Assembly: GCA_017654935.2 (NCBI GenBank) | Contig: CM065710.1 | Location: 25,760,980 to 25,824,979 of the forward strand | Source of the DNA: Phymorhynchus buccinoides | Taxonomy: Eukaryota > Mollusca > Gastropoda > Neogastropoda > Raphitomidae | Direction of reading: 5' to 3' | Length of the DNA stretch: 64,000 nt | Part shown: positions 34,501-48,479 of the stretch, one piece after another | How the letters are laid out: each line of letters starts with the position of its first letter | How positions within the stretch are numbered: the stretch's first letter is position 1 | Program-made: the position numbers and the translations under genes | Notes under the pieces: generated by a model | Databases searched by the model: none | Told to the model about the DNA's origin: nothing | The model's input: only the letters and a program-made list of their open reading frames with translations

Positions 34501-37500
34501 CGCGTCCCAGAGTGGAGCGTCCGCGTCCCAGAGCGGAGCGCCCACGTCCCAGAGCGGAGCGTCCTCGTCCCAGAGCGGAGCGCCCACGTCCCAGAGCGGA
34601 GCGCCCACGTCCCAGAGCGGAGCGTCCACGTCCCAGAGCGGAGCGTCCACGTCCCAGAGCGGAGCGTCCACGTCCCAGAGCGGAGCGTCCACGTCCCAGA
34701 GCGGAGCGGCCACGTCCCAGAGCGGAGCGTCCACGTCCCAGAGCGGAGCGTCCACGTCCCAGAGCGGAGCGCCCACGTCCCAGAGCGCTGCGTCCACGTC
34801 CCAGAGCGCTGCGTCAATGTCCCAGAGCGGAGCGTCCACGTCCCAGAGTGGTGCGTCCTCGTCCCAGAGCGGAGCGTCCACGTCCCAGAGCGGAGCGTCC
34901 ACGTCCCAGAGTGGTGCGTCCACGTCCCAGAGCGGTGCGTCCACGTCCCAGAGCGGTGCGTCCACGTCCCAGAGTGGTGCGTCCACGTCCCAGAGCGGAG
35001 CGTCCACGTCCCAGAGCGGAGCGTCAGTGTCCCAGAGTTGAGCGGACGCATCCCAGAGCGTAGCATCCGCACCACACCTGGACGTGGACGCAGCGCTCTG
35101 GGACGTGGACGCACCACTCTCGGACGTGGACGCAGCGCTCTGGGACGTGGACGCACCACTCTGGGACGTGGACGCTCCGCTCTGGGACGTGGACGCACCA
35201 CTCCTGGGACGTGGACGCACCACTCTGGGACGTGGACGCACCGCTCTGGGACGTGGACGCAGCGCTCTGGGACGTGGACGCAGCGCTCTGGGCGCTCTGG
35301 GACGTGGACGCACCACTCTGGGACGTGGACGCACCGCTCTGGGACGTGGACGCACCGCTCTGGGACGTGGACGCACCACTCTGGGACGTGGACGCACTGC
35401 TCTGGGACGTGGACGCAGCGCTCTGGGACGTGGACGCACCACTCTGGGACGTGGACGCAGCGCTCTGGGACGTGGACGCTCCGCTCTGGGACGTGGGCGC
35501 TCCGCTCTGGGACGTGGGCGCTCCGCTCTGGGACGTGGACGCAGCGTTCTGGGACGTGGACGTACCACTCTGGGACGCGGACGCTCTGCTCTGGGACGTG
35601 GACGCACCACTCTGGGACGTGGACGCAGCGCTCTGGGACGTGGACGCACCACTCTGGGACGTGGACGCACCGCTCTGGGACGTGGACGCTCCGCTCTGGG
35701 ACGTGGACGCTCCGCTCTGGGACGTGGACGCAGCGCTCTGGGACGTGGACGCACCACTCTGGGACGTGGACGCAGCGCTCTGGGACGTGGACGCTCCGCT
35801 CTGGGACGTGGACGCACCGCTCTGGGACGTGGACGCAGCGCTCTGGGACGTGGACGCACCGCTCTGGGACGTGGACGCTCTGCTCTGGGACGTGGACGCA
35901 CCACTTTGGTCGTGGACGCAGCGCTCTGGGACGTGGACGCACCATTCTGGGACGTGGACGCAGCGCTCTGGGACGTGGACGCACCTCTCTGGGACGTAGA
36001 CGCTCCGCTCTGGGACGTGAACGCACCACTCTGGGACGTGGACGCACCACTCTGGGACGTGGACGCAGCGCTCTGGGACGTGGACGCACCACTCTGGGAC
36101 GTGGACGCAGCGCTCTGGGACTTGGACGCTCCGGTCTGGGACGTGGACGCACCGCTCTGGGACGTGGACGCTCCGCTCTGGGACTTGGACGCTCCGGTCT
36201 AGGACGTGGACGCATCGCTCTGGGACGTGGACGCACCGCTCTGGGACGTGGACGCTCTGCTCTGGGACGTGGACGCACCACTCTGGGATGTGGACGCACC
36301 GCTCTGGGACGTGGACGTTCCACTCTGGGACGTGGACGCACCTCTCTGGGACGTGGACGCACCACTCTGGACGTGGACGCTCCGCTCTGGGACGCGGACA
36401 CAACACTCTGGGACGTGGACGCAGCACTCTGGGACGTGGACGCACCACTCTGGGACGTGGACGCAGCGCTCTGGGACGTTGATGCACCACTCTCGGACGT
36501 GGACGCACAGCTCTGGGACGTGGACGCACCACTCTGGGACGCGGACGCTCCGCTCTGGGACGTGGACGCACCACTCTGGGACGTGGACGCACCGCTCTGG
36601 GACGTGGACGCTCCGCTCTGGGACGTGGACGCAGGGCTCTGGGACGTGGACGCACCACTCTGGGACGTGGACGCAGCGTTCTGGGACGTGGACGCACCAC
36701 TCTGGGACGTGGACGCAGCGCTCTGGGACGTGGACGCACCACTCTGGGACGTGGACGCTGCGCTCTGGGACGTGGATGCACCACTCTGGGACGTGGACGC
36801 AGGAGCTCTGGGACGTGGACGCAGCGTTCTGGGACGTGGACGCAGAGTGGAGTGTGTCTCAGAGTGGAGCGTCCACGTCCCAGAGCGCTGCGTCCACGTC
36901 CCAGAGTGGTGCGTCCACGTCCCAGAGCGGAGCGTCCACGTCCCAGAGCGGTGCGTCCACGTCCCAGAGTGGTGCGTCCACGTCCCAGAGAGGTGCGTCC
37001 ACGTCCCAGAGCGGAGCGTCCACGTCCCAGAGCAGAGCGTCCGCGTCCCAGAGTGGAGCGTCCGCGTCCCAGAGCGGAGCGTCCGCGTCCCAGAGCGGAG
37101 CGCCCGCGTCCCAGAGTTGTGCGTCCACGTCCCAGAGCGCTGCGTCAACGTCCCAGAGTGGTGCGTCCACGTCCCAGAGCGCTGCGTCCACGTCCCAGAG
37201 TGGTGCGTCTACGTCCCAGAGCGGTGCGTCCATGTCCCACAGTGGAGCGTCCACGTCCCAGAGCAGAGCGTCCACGTCCCAGAGCGGATCGCCTGCGTCC
37301 CAAAGCGGAGCATCCGTGTCCTAGAGCGGAGCGTCCGCGTCCCAGAGCGGAGCGCCGGAGTCCCAGAGCGGAGCGTTCACGTCCCAGAGTTGTGCGTCCA
37401 CGTCCCAGAGCGCTGCGTCCACGTCCCAGAGTGGAGAGTCCACGTCTCAGAGTGGTGCTTCCACGTCCCAGACGTGGACGCTCTGCTCTGGGACGTGGAC

Positions 37501-38650
37501 GCTCCGCTCTGGGACGTGGACGCACCGCTCTGGGACGTGGACGCAGCGCTCTGGGACGTGGACGCACCACTCTGGGACGTGGACGCAGCGCTCTGGGACG
37601 TGGACGCACCACTCTGGGACGTGGACGCACCACTCTGGGACGTGGACTCACCACTCTGGGACGTGGACGCAGTGCTCTGGGACGTGGACGCATCGCTCTG
37701 GGACGTGGACGCACCACTCTGGGACGTGGACGCACCACTCTGGGATGTGGACGCACCGCTCTGGGACGTGGACGCTCCGCTCTGGGACGTGGACGCACCT
37801 CTCTGGGACGTGGACGCACCACTCTGGGACGTGGACGCTCCGCTCTGGGACGCGGACACAACACTCTGGGACGCGGACGCTCTGCACTAGGACGTGGACG
37901 CACCACTCTGGGACGTGGACGCACCACTCTGGGACGTGGACGCAGCGCTCTGGGATGTGGATGCTCCGCTCTGGGATGCGGACGCTCCGCTCTGGGCCGT
38001 GTGCGCTCTGGGCCGTGTGCGCTCTGGGCCGTGTGCGCTCTGGGACATGGACTCTGGGACGTGGACGCACCACTCTGGGACGTGGACGCACCACTCTGGG
38101 ACGTGGACGCACCGCTCTTGGATGCGGACGCTCCGCTCTGGGACGTGGACGCGCTCTGGGACGTGGACGCACCTCTCTGGGACGTGGACGCAGCGCTCTG
38201 GGACGTGGACGCACCACTCTGGGACGTGGACGCACCACTCTGGGACGTGGACGCACCGCTCTGGGACGTGGACGCACCACTCTGGGACGTGGACGCACCA
38301 CTCTGGGACGTGGACGCACCACTCTGGGACGTGGACGCTCCGCTCTGGGACGTGGACGCAGCGCTTTGGGACGTGGACGCTCCGCTCTGGGACGTGGACG
38401 CACCACTCTGGGACGTGGACGCTCCGCTCTGGGACGTGGACGCACCACTCTGGGACGTGGACGCACCACTCTGGGACGTGGACGCTCCGCTCTGGGACGT
38501 GGACGCAGCGCTTTGGGACGTGGACGCTCCGCTCTGGGACGTGGACGCACCACTCTGTGACGGGGACGCTCCGCTCTGGGACGTGGACGCACCTGTCTGG
38601 GACGTGGACGCTCCGCTCTGGGACGCGGGCGCTCCGCTCTGGGACGTGGA
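31507..38650. repeat. 21-bp satellite, block 2, inverted relative to block 1
   Basis: Same monomer and alternating arms: F 31507-32028, R 32029-33881, F 33882-35077, R 35078-36859, F 36860-37470, R 37471-38650. Junctions are the reverse complements of J1 (32028 and 35078) and J2 (33882 and 36860). Pairing junctions with block 1 gives coordinate sums of 37841 (981/36860), 37839 (2761/35078), 37802 (3920/33882) and 37778 (5750/32028), so the block is a near-collinear inverted copy of the first ~6.3 kb of block 1 plus ~0.8-1.2 kb beyond the left window edge. Its right end (GGACGTGGAC|AAAAAC) is the only visible outer end of that side of the array. Confidence 0.95.
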
Positions 38651-40885
<2,235 letters not shown>

Positions 40886-41145
40886 TCTATTGGATATATA
40901 GTTCCCACACCTTCTGGAAGTTCTGTGCTTGTAACTTCCTCTAATCTGTCACTCTCTTTCACTCTGCCTTTTCCCTTTGCTTACTATCATCTACTATCTT
41001 TCTGCCTTACCGGGTCCATTCTCCTGGTTTTTTGTTTGTTTTTTTTGTTTGTTTTTTCAAAAAGATTTCCTCCAGCCAAAGTCGGACTTGCTGGGCCTAA
41101 CTATTTCCTAGTTAGGCGCATAACGGCAGCATGACGCATCTCCGC
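40886..41145 (+). repeat. Dispersed repeat, copy 1 (partner at 55366)
   Basis: About 260 bp sharing TAGTTCCCACACCTTCTGGA, TTGTAACTTCCTCTAATCTG, TCGGACTTGCTGG and CGCATAACGGCAGCATGACG with 55366-55650 in the same orientation. Differences are substitutions and small indels. Copy 2 follows solo LTR 2, but copy 1 has no LTR beside it, so it is a separate element. Class unknown. Confidence 0.75.
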
Positions 41146-41149
41146 TCAT

Positions 41150-42480
41150 TATTGACATCGATCCTTATTGGTGGATCACCCTCAGGAACACCCTCCATAA
41201 CCCTCAGACCGATACAGGTTGTTCCTGAGGGTGATCCATGGTGGTCCTTAGTGGTGGATCACCTGCATCACCCTCATGTACACCCTGGATCACCCTCAGG
41301 AACACCCTCCATAACCCTCAGGTCGATACAGGTTGTTCCTGAGGGTGATCCATGGTGGTCCTTAGTGGTGGATCACCTGCATCACCCTCATGTACACCCT
41401 GGATCACCCTCAGGAACACCCTCCATAACCCTCAGGTCGATACAGGTTGTTCCTGAGGGTGATCCATGGTGGTCCTTAGTGGTGGATCACCTGCATCACC
41501 CTCATGTACACCCTGGATCACCCTCAGGAACACCCTCCATAACCCTCAGGTCGATACAGGTTGTTCCTGAGGGTATCCATGGTGGTCCTTAGTGGTGGAT
41601 CACCTTCATGTACACCCTGGATCACCCTCAGGAACACCCTCCATAACCCTCAGGTCGATACAGGTTGTTCCTGAGGGTGATCCATGGTGGTCCTTAGTGG
41701 TGGATCACCTGCATCACCCTCATGTACACCCTGGATCACCCTCAGGAACACCCTCCATAACCCTCAGGTCGATACAGGTTGTTCCTGAGGGTATCCATGG
41801 TGGTCCTTAGTGGTGGATCACCTGGATCACCCTCATGTACACCCTGGATCACCCTCAGGAACACCCTCCATAACCCTCAGGTCGAGACAGGTTGTTCCTG
41901 AGGGTATCCATGGTGGTCCTTACTGGTGGATCACCTGGATCACCCTCATGTACACCCTGGATCACCCTCAGGAACACCCTCCATAACCCTCAGGTCGAGA
42001 CAGGTTGTTCCTGAGGGTATCCATGGTGGTCCTTACTGGTGGATCACCTGGATCACCCTCATGTACACCCTGGATCACCCTCAGGAACACCCTCCATAAC
42101 CCTCAGGTCGATACAGGTTGTTCCTGAGGGTATCCATGGTGGTCCTTAGTGGTGGATCCCCTGGATCACCCTCATGTACACCCTGGATCACCCTCAGGAA
42201 CACCCTGGATCACCATCAGGAACACTCTCCATAACCCTCAGACCGATACAGGTTGTTCCTGAGGGTGATCCATGGTGGTCCTTAGTGGTGGATCACCTGG
42301 ATCACCCTCAGGTACACCCTGGATCACCCTCAGGTACACCCTGGATCACCCTCAGGAACACCCTCGATAACCCTCAGGTCGATACAGGGTGTTCCTGAGG
42401 GTGATTCAGGGTGGTCCTCTGTGGTGGATCACCCTCGGGAAGACCCTGGATCACTCTCAGGACCATCCTGGATCACCTGG
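41150..42480 (+). repeat. 114-bp tandem repeat (minisatellite A)
   Basis: About eleven copies, with period 114 bp measured between GGATCACCCTCAGGAAC at 41287, 41401 and 41515, and shortened units further right. Each unit contains a self-complementary pair, GGATCACCCTCAGGAAC and GTTCCTGAGGGTGATCC. The period is a multiple of three, which keeps short stretches open (41131-41592, 41592-41810), but one-base deletions (TGAGGGTATCC) break frame in several units. Confidence 0.9.
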
Positions 42481-42483
42481 ATT

Positions 42484-43380
42484 TTAACCCAGGAACCTAT
42501 CCCGCCACAAAAACCAGGACCCTGCCCAGGGTGATCCACCACTAAGGACATCACAGTTTAGGCTCAAAAGGCCTTGGATATAACCCAGGAACCCAACCCA
42601 CCACAAAAACCAGGACCCTGCCCAGGGTGACCCACCACTAAGGACATCACAGTTTAGGCTCAAAAGGCCTTGGATATAACCCAGGAACCCAACCCACCAC
42701 AAAAACCAGGACCCTGCCCAGGGTGATCCACCACTAAGGACATCACAGTTTAGGCTCAAAAGGCCTTGGATATAACCCAGGAACCCAACCCACCACAAAA
42801 ACCAGGACCCTGCCCAGGGTGATCCACCACTAAGGACATCACAGTATAGGCTCAAAACGCCTTGGATATAACCCAGGAACCCACCCCACCACAAAAACCA
42901 GGACCCTGTCCAGGGTGATCCACCACTAAGGACATCACAGTTGAGGCTCAAAAGGCCTTGGATATAACCCAGGAACCCTTTCCCACCACAAAAACCAGGA
43001 CCCTGCCCAGGGTGATCCACCACTAAGGACATCACAGTTTAGGCTCAAAACGCCTTGGATATAATCCAGGAACCCAGCCAACCACAAAAACCAGGACCCT
43101 GCCCAGGGTGATTCACCACTAAGGACATCACAGTTTAGGCTCAAAACGCCTTGGATATAACCCAGGAACCCAACCCACCACAAAAACCAGGACCCTGCCC
43201 AGGGTGATCCACCACTAAGGACATCACAGTTTAGGCTCAAAACGCCTTGGATATAACCCAGGAACCCAACCCACCACAAAAACCAGGACCCTGCCCAGGG
43301 TGATCCACCACTAAGGACATCACAGTTTAGGCTCAAAACGCCTTGGATATAACCCAGGAACCCAACCCACCACAAAAACA
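42484..43380 (-). repeat. 96-bp tandem repeat (minisatellite B)
   Basis: About nine copies of a 96-bp unit (GCCTTGGATATAACCCAGG at 42571, 42667 and so on). Its core GGTGATCCACCACTAAGGAC is the exact reverse complement of GTCCTTAGTGGTGGATCACC in minisatellite A, so the two arrays are related and inverted. Period divisible by three explains the minus-strand open stretches (42484-43035, 42935-43465). Confidence 0.9.
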
Positions 43381-43714
43381 CACTAAATTTAAAGCGATCC
43401 CATGCAGCGGTTATTGAGATGCAGCCTTGGGGTTCGAACCCCGTGATTCGCACGCACGTGCGCATGAATACACACCGACAAATACATGATTACAGTATTA
43501 TTTCCCGTCCACCAGGAAACGTGGGGAAAAAAATCGCATTGAAATACGTGCACAATTTTGCAACATTTTAGCGATTAAGTGTTTCGGGGGTTTGAACTCC
43601 TTAATCACCATGACCTTGACTTAAAAATAAAAATAAATCCATCACTCGATAGGTAATGTCTCCTAAAACTGGTACACTAATTGTGATTGAAATAGATGGA
43701 AAGGCTTTCAAGAA

Positions 43715-43930
43715 AATGCGCCGGTGTCGTATATAATACTGTCGCCGTGGGATCGTGTCGCAGCGATAGCATTTCACGTGAAATACTGTTGCAGCGATAT
43801 TATTTTCTGAAAAAAACTGTCGCGCGACAAATTTTCACGAAAAATTTCCTATAAAATATTGTCTCATGCCTTAAAATACTGTCGCTCCAAATTTTGCGAC
43901 AGTTTTTTGCGACAGGACACTTTAACTGTG
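43715..43930. repeat. Palindrome-rich GTCGCTGCGAC element, copy 1
   Basis: Dense in self-complementary motifs: GTGTCGCAGCGATAG, TTTCACGTGAAATACTGT, CTGTCGCGCGACA. It begins with GCCGGTGTCGTATA, the reverse complement of the TATACGACACCGGC end of the 49640-49975 copy. No TIR pair or coding sequence was resolved. Likely a foldback or MITE family. Confidence 0.5.
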
Positions 43931-44814
43931 AAATATTAGGTATATCCACAAAAACGGTCAAAATTCAAGGTAGCCAAAAACCAAATGCATATTTATAAAC
44001 AAACCCGCAATAGAAACTCACATGCAAAATTTCAGTTAAATCTCTTCAATAGTTTATAAAATAATTGCTTATGAATATCCAATATTTTTCGCTATTTTGG
44101 AAAATTGCAAAAACGGCTGTTTTTGAAGTCGCATATCTCAAAGATTAATTACTTTTAAAAGTTGAAACTTATATTTTGTAATAGTAGGCAACATATACAA
44201 CATGCTAATTTTTTTTCTGTGTAATCATAATGTGCAGTTTAGGATATACAGAGGTGCAAAAATGGCTAAAAACTGCTATTTTCGCTTTTGTCCAATATGC
44301 AAATTTCAGCACAACTGACACTAACATGACAATATTTCTAAAACTACTGGACCGACAGCAACAAAACTGGCATGCAGGGATTCAGTATGAACTAAAGAAT
44401 AAGAAAACGTTAACAGTTGTGGAAAATAAACAAACTGTAACTCACACACACAACTAATATTAGCCCTGGTGCTAAAAAGTACCTTAGATTAGTACCACTG
44501 CAACCATCACAGTTCCTTGTTCCATAAAATATTCCAACATCAAGCGGTTTTCCTGTCTCCAGAACAACACATCTTTTGAATGTTTGTATTCCAGACCTGC
44601 TGACCGTCTCCACAGTGTCTTGCAAGATGATTTATTGTCCTTTGTCCCACTATTGTGGGATAGGAGTATGTTTGTTGCGGTCTATTTGATTTTGTTCTTT
44701 TCTTGTCTGTGTTTGTCTGTCTGTCCCAAGCATACTGCTGAACAAAGTCGCTTCATATGTTGTGAGATGATGTATTACCAAGACAAAAAGACATGCATTG
44801 GCTAATTTACAATC

Positions 44815-45570
44815 ACGCTGACCTTGACCTTGAAATTAGACCTTGAAAACTTGATTCTTTTGGTCTGATGGCCATAATGTTTAAGTCGTTGAAAATACAG
44901 TTTTGAAACTTGGTATGTGGATATATTGGCTTAAGCAGACCTGTTTATCCCCTACACAAGTCTTGAGTAGTTTGGATAGCTGAAATGAGTAGTTTGGGTG
45001 CAAAATATGTAGTTTTATTACTTAAACCATCAAATAATATTCACTGAAAATGAGTAGTAATCAAGAATTAAAGAGCATTATTTTCAGTTTTGAAGAGTAG
45101 TAGAGGTTCAAAATGAGTAGAATACTACTCGAAAAGAGTAGAGTAAACAGGTCTGCTTAAGGGCCTTCGTAATATTGGTTAGTGGTTATCTTGTTGACCT
45201 TTGACCTTGACCTCATATTTATTCTTTTATTCTCCATATCTTTAACATTTTTTGCAGTCAAAAATGTCACGTTTGGTAGATTGGTAGACTGACTCAATGT
45301 AATGCGTGATGCACAGTAGACCTTGATGGTCACTGAACTTGACTTTTGACCTCGTCATTTAAAAAAATTATATAGCCCCAAACCAATTGGGCGTACACCT
45401 ACATATCCACATATATTCTTGGTCAGTATGACCCCGACCTTCGACCTTGTGGCTGTAGTCAGCGACTCGTAGGTCTTGTATCTATATCATCACATATACT
45501 CTTAATAGGTACCACCCAAGGATTGTATTTTGTATCTTGTTGATCTTGACCTTGAACTTTGACCTATGGC
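44815..45570 (+). promoter_or_regulatory. Cluster of TGACCTTGA-type motifs
   Basis: TGACCTTGACCTTGAAA at 44819, TGACCTTTGACCTTGACC at 45197, TTGACTTTTGACC at about 45341, GACCTTCGACCTTG at about 45436 and TTGACCTTGAACTTTGACC at 45547. The reverse complement TCAAGGTCA is the classical extended half-site of ERR/SF-1-type nuclear receptors. Regular recurrence also fits a decayed tandem or dispersed repeat, which I think is more likely than a functional enhancer. Confidence 0.35.
44930..45161. mobile_element. MITE with perfect 17-18 bp terminal inverted repeats (family B, copy 1)
   Basis: Ends are CTTAAGCAGACCTGTTTA and TAAACAGGTCTGCTTAAG, exact reverse complements. The 232-bp interior is non-coding with repeated GAGTAGT motifs. 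A diverged second copy is at about 56487-56930, where it is itself interrupted. Confidence 0.85.
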
Positions 45571-45719
45571 TGTAGTCTTTGTAGTATTCGTAGTACACAC
45601 ATACAACATGATACGAATCGTTTTTAATGTTGGAAAAGAATAAGCACAATACACGCTTGTTTACATCTCTCCAACAACAAAGAAGAAAAAATATTAGAAG
45701 AAAAACACACCAAATTAAT

Positions 45720-45723
<4 letters not shown>

Positions 45724-45789
<66 letters not shown>

Positions 45790-45795
45790 TGAGAG

Positions 45796-45862
<67 letters not shown>

Positions 45863-46053
45863 AGAGAGGGGGAGAGGGAGAGAGAATGTTGAGGCTTTAT
45901 TCAACAGTTTGTTTTATTATTTATTGTGTTTTTGGGTGGGGTGGGTGGTAGTGATTGTGGTGATGGTAATGCCGGGTGTGTGTGTGTGTGTGAGTGTGTG
46001 TATGTGTGGGTGGGTGTGAGCGGTGTGTGTGTGTGAGTGTGTGTATGTATGCG

Positions 46054-46105
<52 letters not shown>

Positions 46106-46200
46106 CCGTGTGTGTGTGCATCCGTGTGTGTGTGTGTGTGTGAGTGTGTGCGTGTATGAGTGTGTGTGTGTGTGTGTGTATCCGTGTGTGTGTGTGTGCA

Positions 46201-46245
<45 letters not shown>

Positions 46246-46290
46246 CTTTGATTCATAGCGTCAGTTCCTCTCATTATTTTGACAACTGTC

Positions 46291-46328
<38 letters not shown>

Positions 46329-46350
46329 GCGCGTGCATGTGTATGTGTGT
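45724..46350. repeat. (GA)n, (GT)n and (CT)n microsatellite cluster
   Basis: (GA)n 45724-45885, (GT)n with GTGTGTATCC interruptions 45977-46243, (CT)n 46290-46326. Leucine/serine-, histidine/threonine- and cysteine/valine-rich ORFs here are dinucleotide translations. Confidence 0.95.
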
Positions 46351-46679
46351 TGTGTGTGTGTCTGTATCTGTGAAAGGGATATTATATGAGTACATTTTCT
46401 TTTAATTTATTTTACATTAAATCTATTTTTTCTTGTGGGTTTTAAACCCGTGAGTGCGGTGAATACGAGTATGTCTTAATTTGCTTTTATGAGCGTGTTT
46501 GTCTATTTTTGAATGTTTGTGAACCTTGTGTGTAGTACAACCTATACCGTTACTTTTGCGGTTATTGTGAATGTGTAAATTGAAAATTGATTTTTTTAAT
46601 GTAATCTGATTGTAAATTGTTATTTTATGATGGATATGTATTTTATCTATGTTTAGTTAATGATGTACATATTTAGTTG

Positions 46680-46692
46680 TGTGTGCGTGCGC

Positions 46693-46723
<31 letters not shown>

Positions 46724-46930
46724 TGTGTGTGTGAGAATATGAAGGATAGTGGGGAGGTATGTAAGCGGTTGTTTTTAATGTGAATAATTTTAGTGCAATT
46801 GTAAAGCGCATAGAGCTTAAAGGTGAAGCGCTATATAAATTTTCTTAAATAATAACAACACAAAAATTAAAAACAAGAAATTCAACAAAGACATGTAATC
46901 GCTTACACACATACAAATAGGCATACACAT

Positions 46931-47000
<70 letters not shown>

Positions 47001-47095
47001 ATCCCCCCCCCCCCCCCCCCTGTTAAGCGCATATAGCTCCACATTTGGTGGAGGGGTGCGCTATATAAATGCTTCACTGCTATTATTATTATTAT
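46680..47095 (+). repeat. Microsatellites, poly-C and LINE-type 3' tails
   Basis: (CG)/(GT)n at 46683-46733. At 46805-46841 and 47024-47095 the sequences AAGCGCATAGAGC...GCGCTATATAAAT and AAGCGCATATAGC...GCGCTATATAAAT(ATT)n are the same 3'-tail type as at 59759-59822. Between them is a poly-C tract (46931-47020) broken only by single A/AT bases. No intact element. Confidence 0.65.
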
Positions 47096-47239
47096 TATAG
47101 TTATTATTTCTGCCGTTCAGCGACACTCTTGTTTGGCACTTTTTTTTTCTGAAATTCCCCAATGATCCTGCTAGGAGTGTGTGCATTATGTGTACGTGTG
47201 TGTTTCTGTGTGTGTGTTTCTGTGTGTGTGTTTCTGTGC

Positions 47240-47345
47240 AGGGCCGGACCTAAGTGTTTAAGGGGTGGGGGCTAATTTATCGAAGGTGCGAAGCACCAAG
47301 ACCCCTAGAGGGTTCCGGGGGCATGCTCCCCAGGAAACAATTTAA
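47240..47345 (+). repeat. Dispersed non-coding repeat remnant
   Basis: Contains GAAGGTGCGAAGCACC and GGGGGCATGCTCCCC, two short palindromes in a G-rich context. It looks like a dispersed repeat end but has no partner inside this window. Confidence 0.3.
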
Positions 47346-48179
47346 ATCCGAGAAGCAAAATAGTGCAATCTGGGCATGAAAAAGGACTAATGCCATTACT
47401 GTTCATACCCCTATTGAAACATGTTTTGAACCATTAAGTACCTATCATTATCAACAGGTGGTGCTAACGAGTGCTAGGTATAGCCCGCGAGGAAATTTAG
47501 CTGCCGCTCAGCGACATGAATTGTTTTTTGTTTTGTTTTAGGGGGGAAAAGGCTGGGGTCCGATTCTCAGCACTGGCATTTTTTAAATTATTTTATTTTT
47601 TTAGTTGTATCCATTAGCGATAGTTTTCTTTGTACTTTAACATTTTATTGGCAACAACTAGTACTTCAGACACCTTTGTTTTAGTTTGCAATGCACGTGT
47701 AGTTATAATACTGGATACAATCATGTGTGTGAGTGCATGCATGGGTGTGAGAGTGTGTGCGTGCATTTATGCGCCTATTCTTCCCTCTGTTTTATTATTT
47801 TTAAGAAAGAGGGGGCCGGGGGCCGGAACCCTTGCCCCCCCCCCCCCCCCCCCCCCTTCCTTCTACTTTTTTGTTTCTATTTTAAAACATTTGTGTGTGT
47901 GTGTTCACACAAATGCACCATCGTGTAGGCACTCGCATAATCCAGGAACACATGCATACATGCATACTAAATCCCACACATCGTGTAAAACTGCAATAGG
48001 CCTAAGTGTGCAAGCGTGGCATAAGGCTGAAAAAAAGCATAACAATAGGCTACACAACAGAACTAATGTGCTGTGCGCACGACTATAATCAAACTGACTG
48101 AACATTTTACTTCAACCACGGACCTACATTGTAAGTTCGTGACTTCAACATACATTTCTCAACCAACACATATGAGCGC

Positions 48180-48460
48180 GCGCACGCACGCACGCACACA
48201 CACACACACAGGCTCTCGCTCTCTCTTTCTCTCGTACACACACGCTGTTCTGTTTCTGTTTCATACACACACGTGCGCACGTGTGCGCACCCACATACAC
48301 AAAGCGAGAGAGACTTTTTGCTCGCTCGCACGCACACACATATACACGTGTCCCCCCCCTCCCCCCCCCCCCCCCCCCCCCCCCCGGCCCGTCCGTGCGC
48401 ACCCCCCACACACACACACATACACACGCGCGCACGCACGCACACACACACACAGTCACA
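48180..48460. repeat. (CA)n/(GCAC)n and poly-C microsatellites
   Basis: Short (CA)n tracts at 48196-48210 and 48408-48451 flank a poly-C tract at 48353-48385. ORFs on both strands here (histidine/threonine- or glycine-rich) are simple-sequence artefacts. Confidence 0.9.
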
Positions 48461-48479
48461 GGCCTACTTCGTCTACCTG

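Noticed and set aside
41131..43465. Long plus and minus ORFs (for example 41131-41592, 42484-43035)
   Set aside because: Tandem repeats with periods 114 and 96 bp keep frames open automatically, and single-base indels between units break them.
45627..46373. Arg-Glu, His-Thr and Cys-Val rich ORFs
   Set aside because: Translations of (GA)n and (GT)n microsatellites; the same holds at 39505-40374, 48107-48487, 50654-51235, 59455-59697, 61330-61844 and 63630-63896, apart from the exon 3 portion at 61735-61844.
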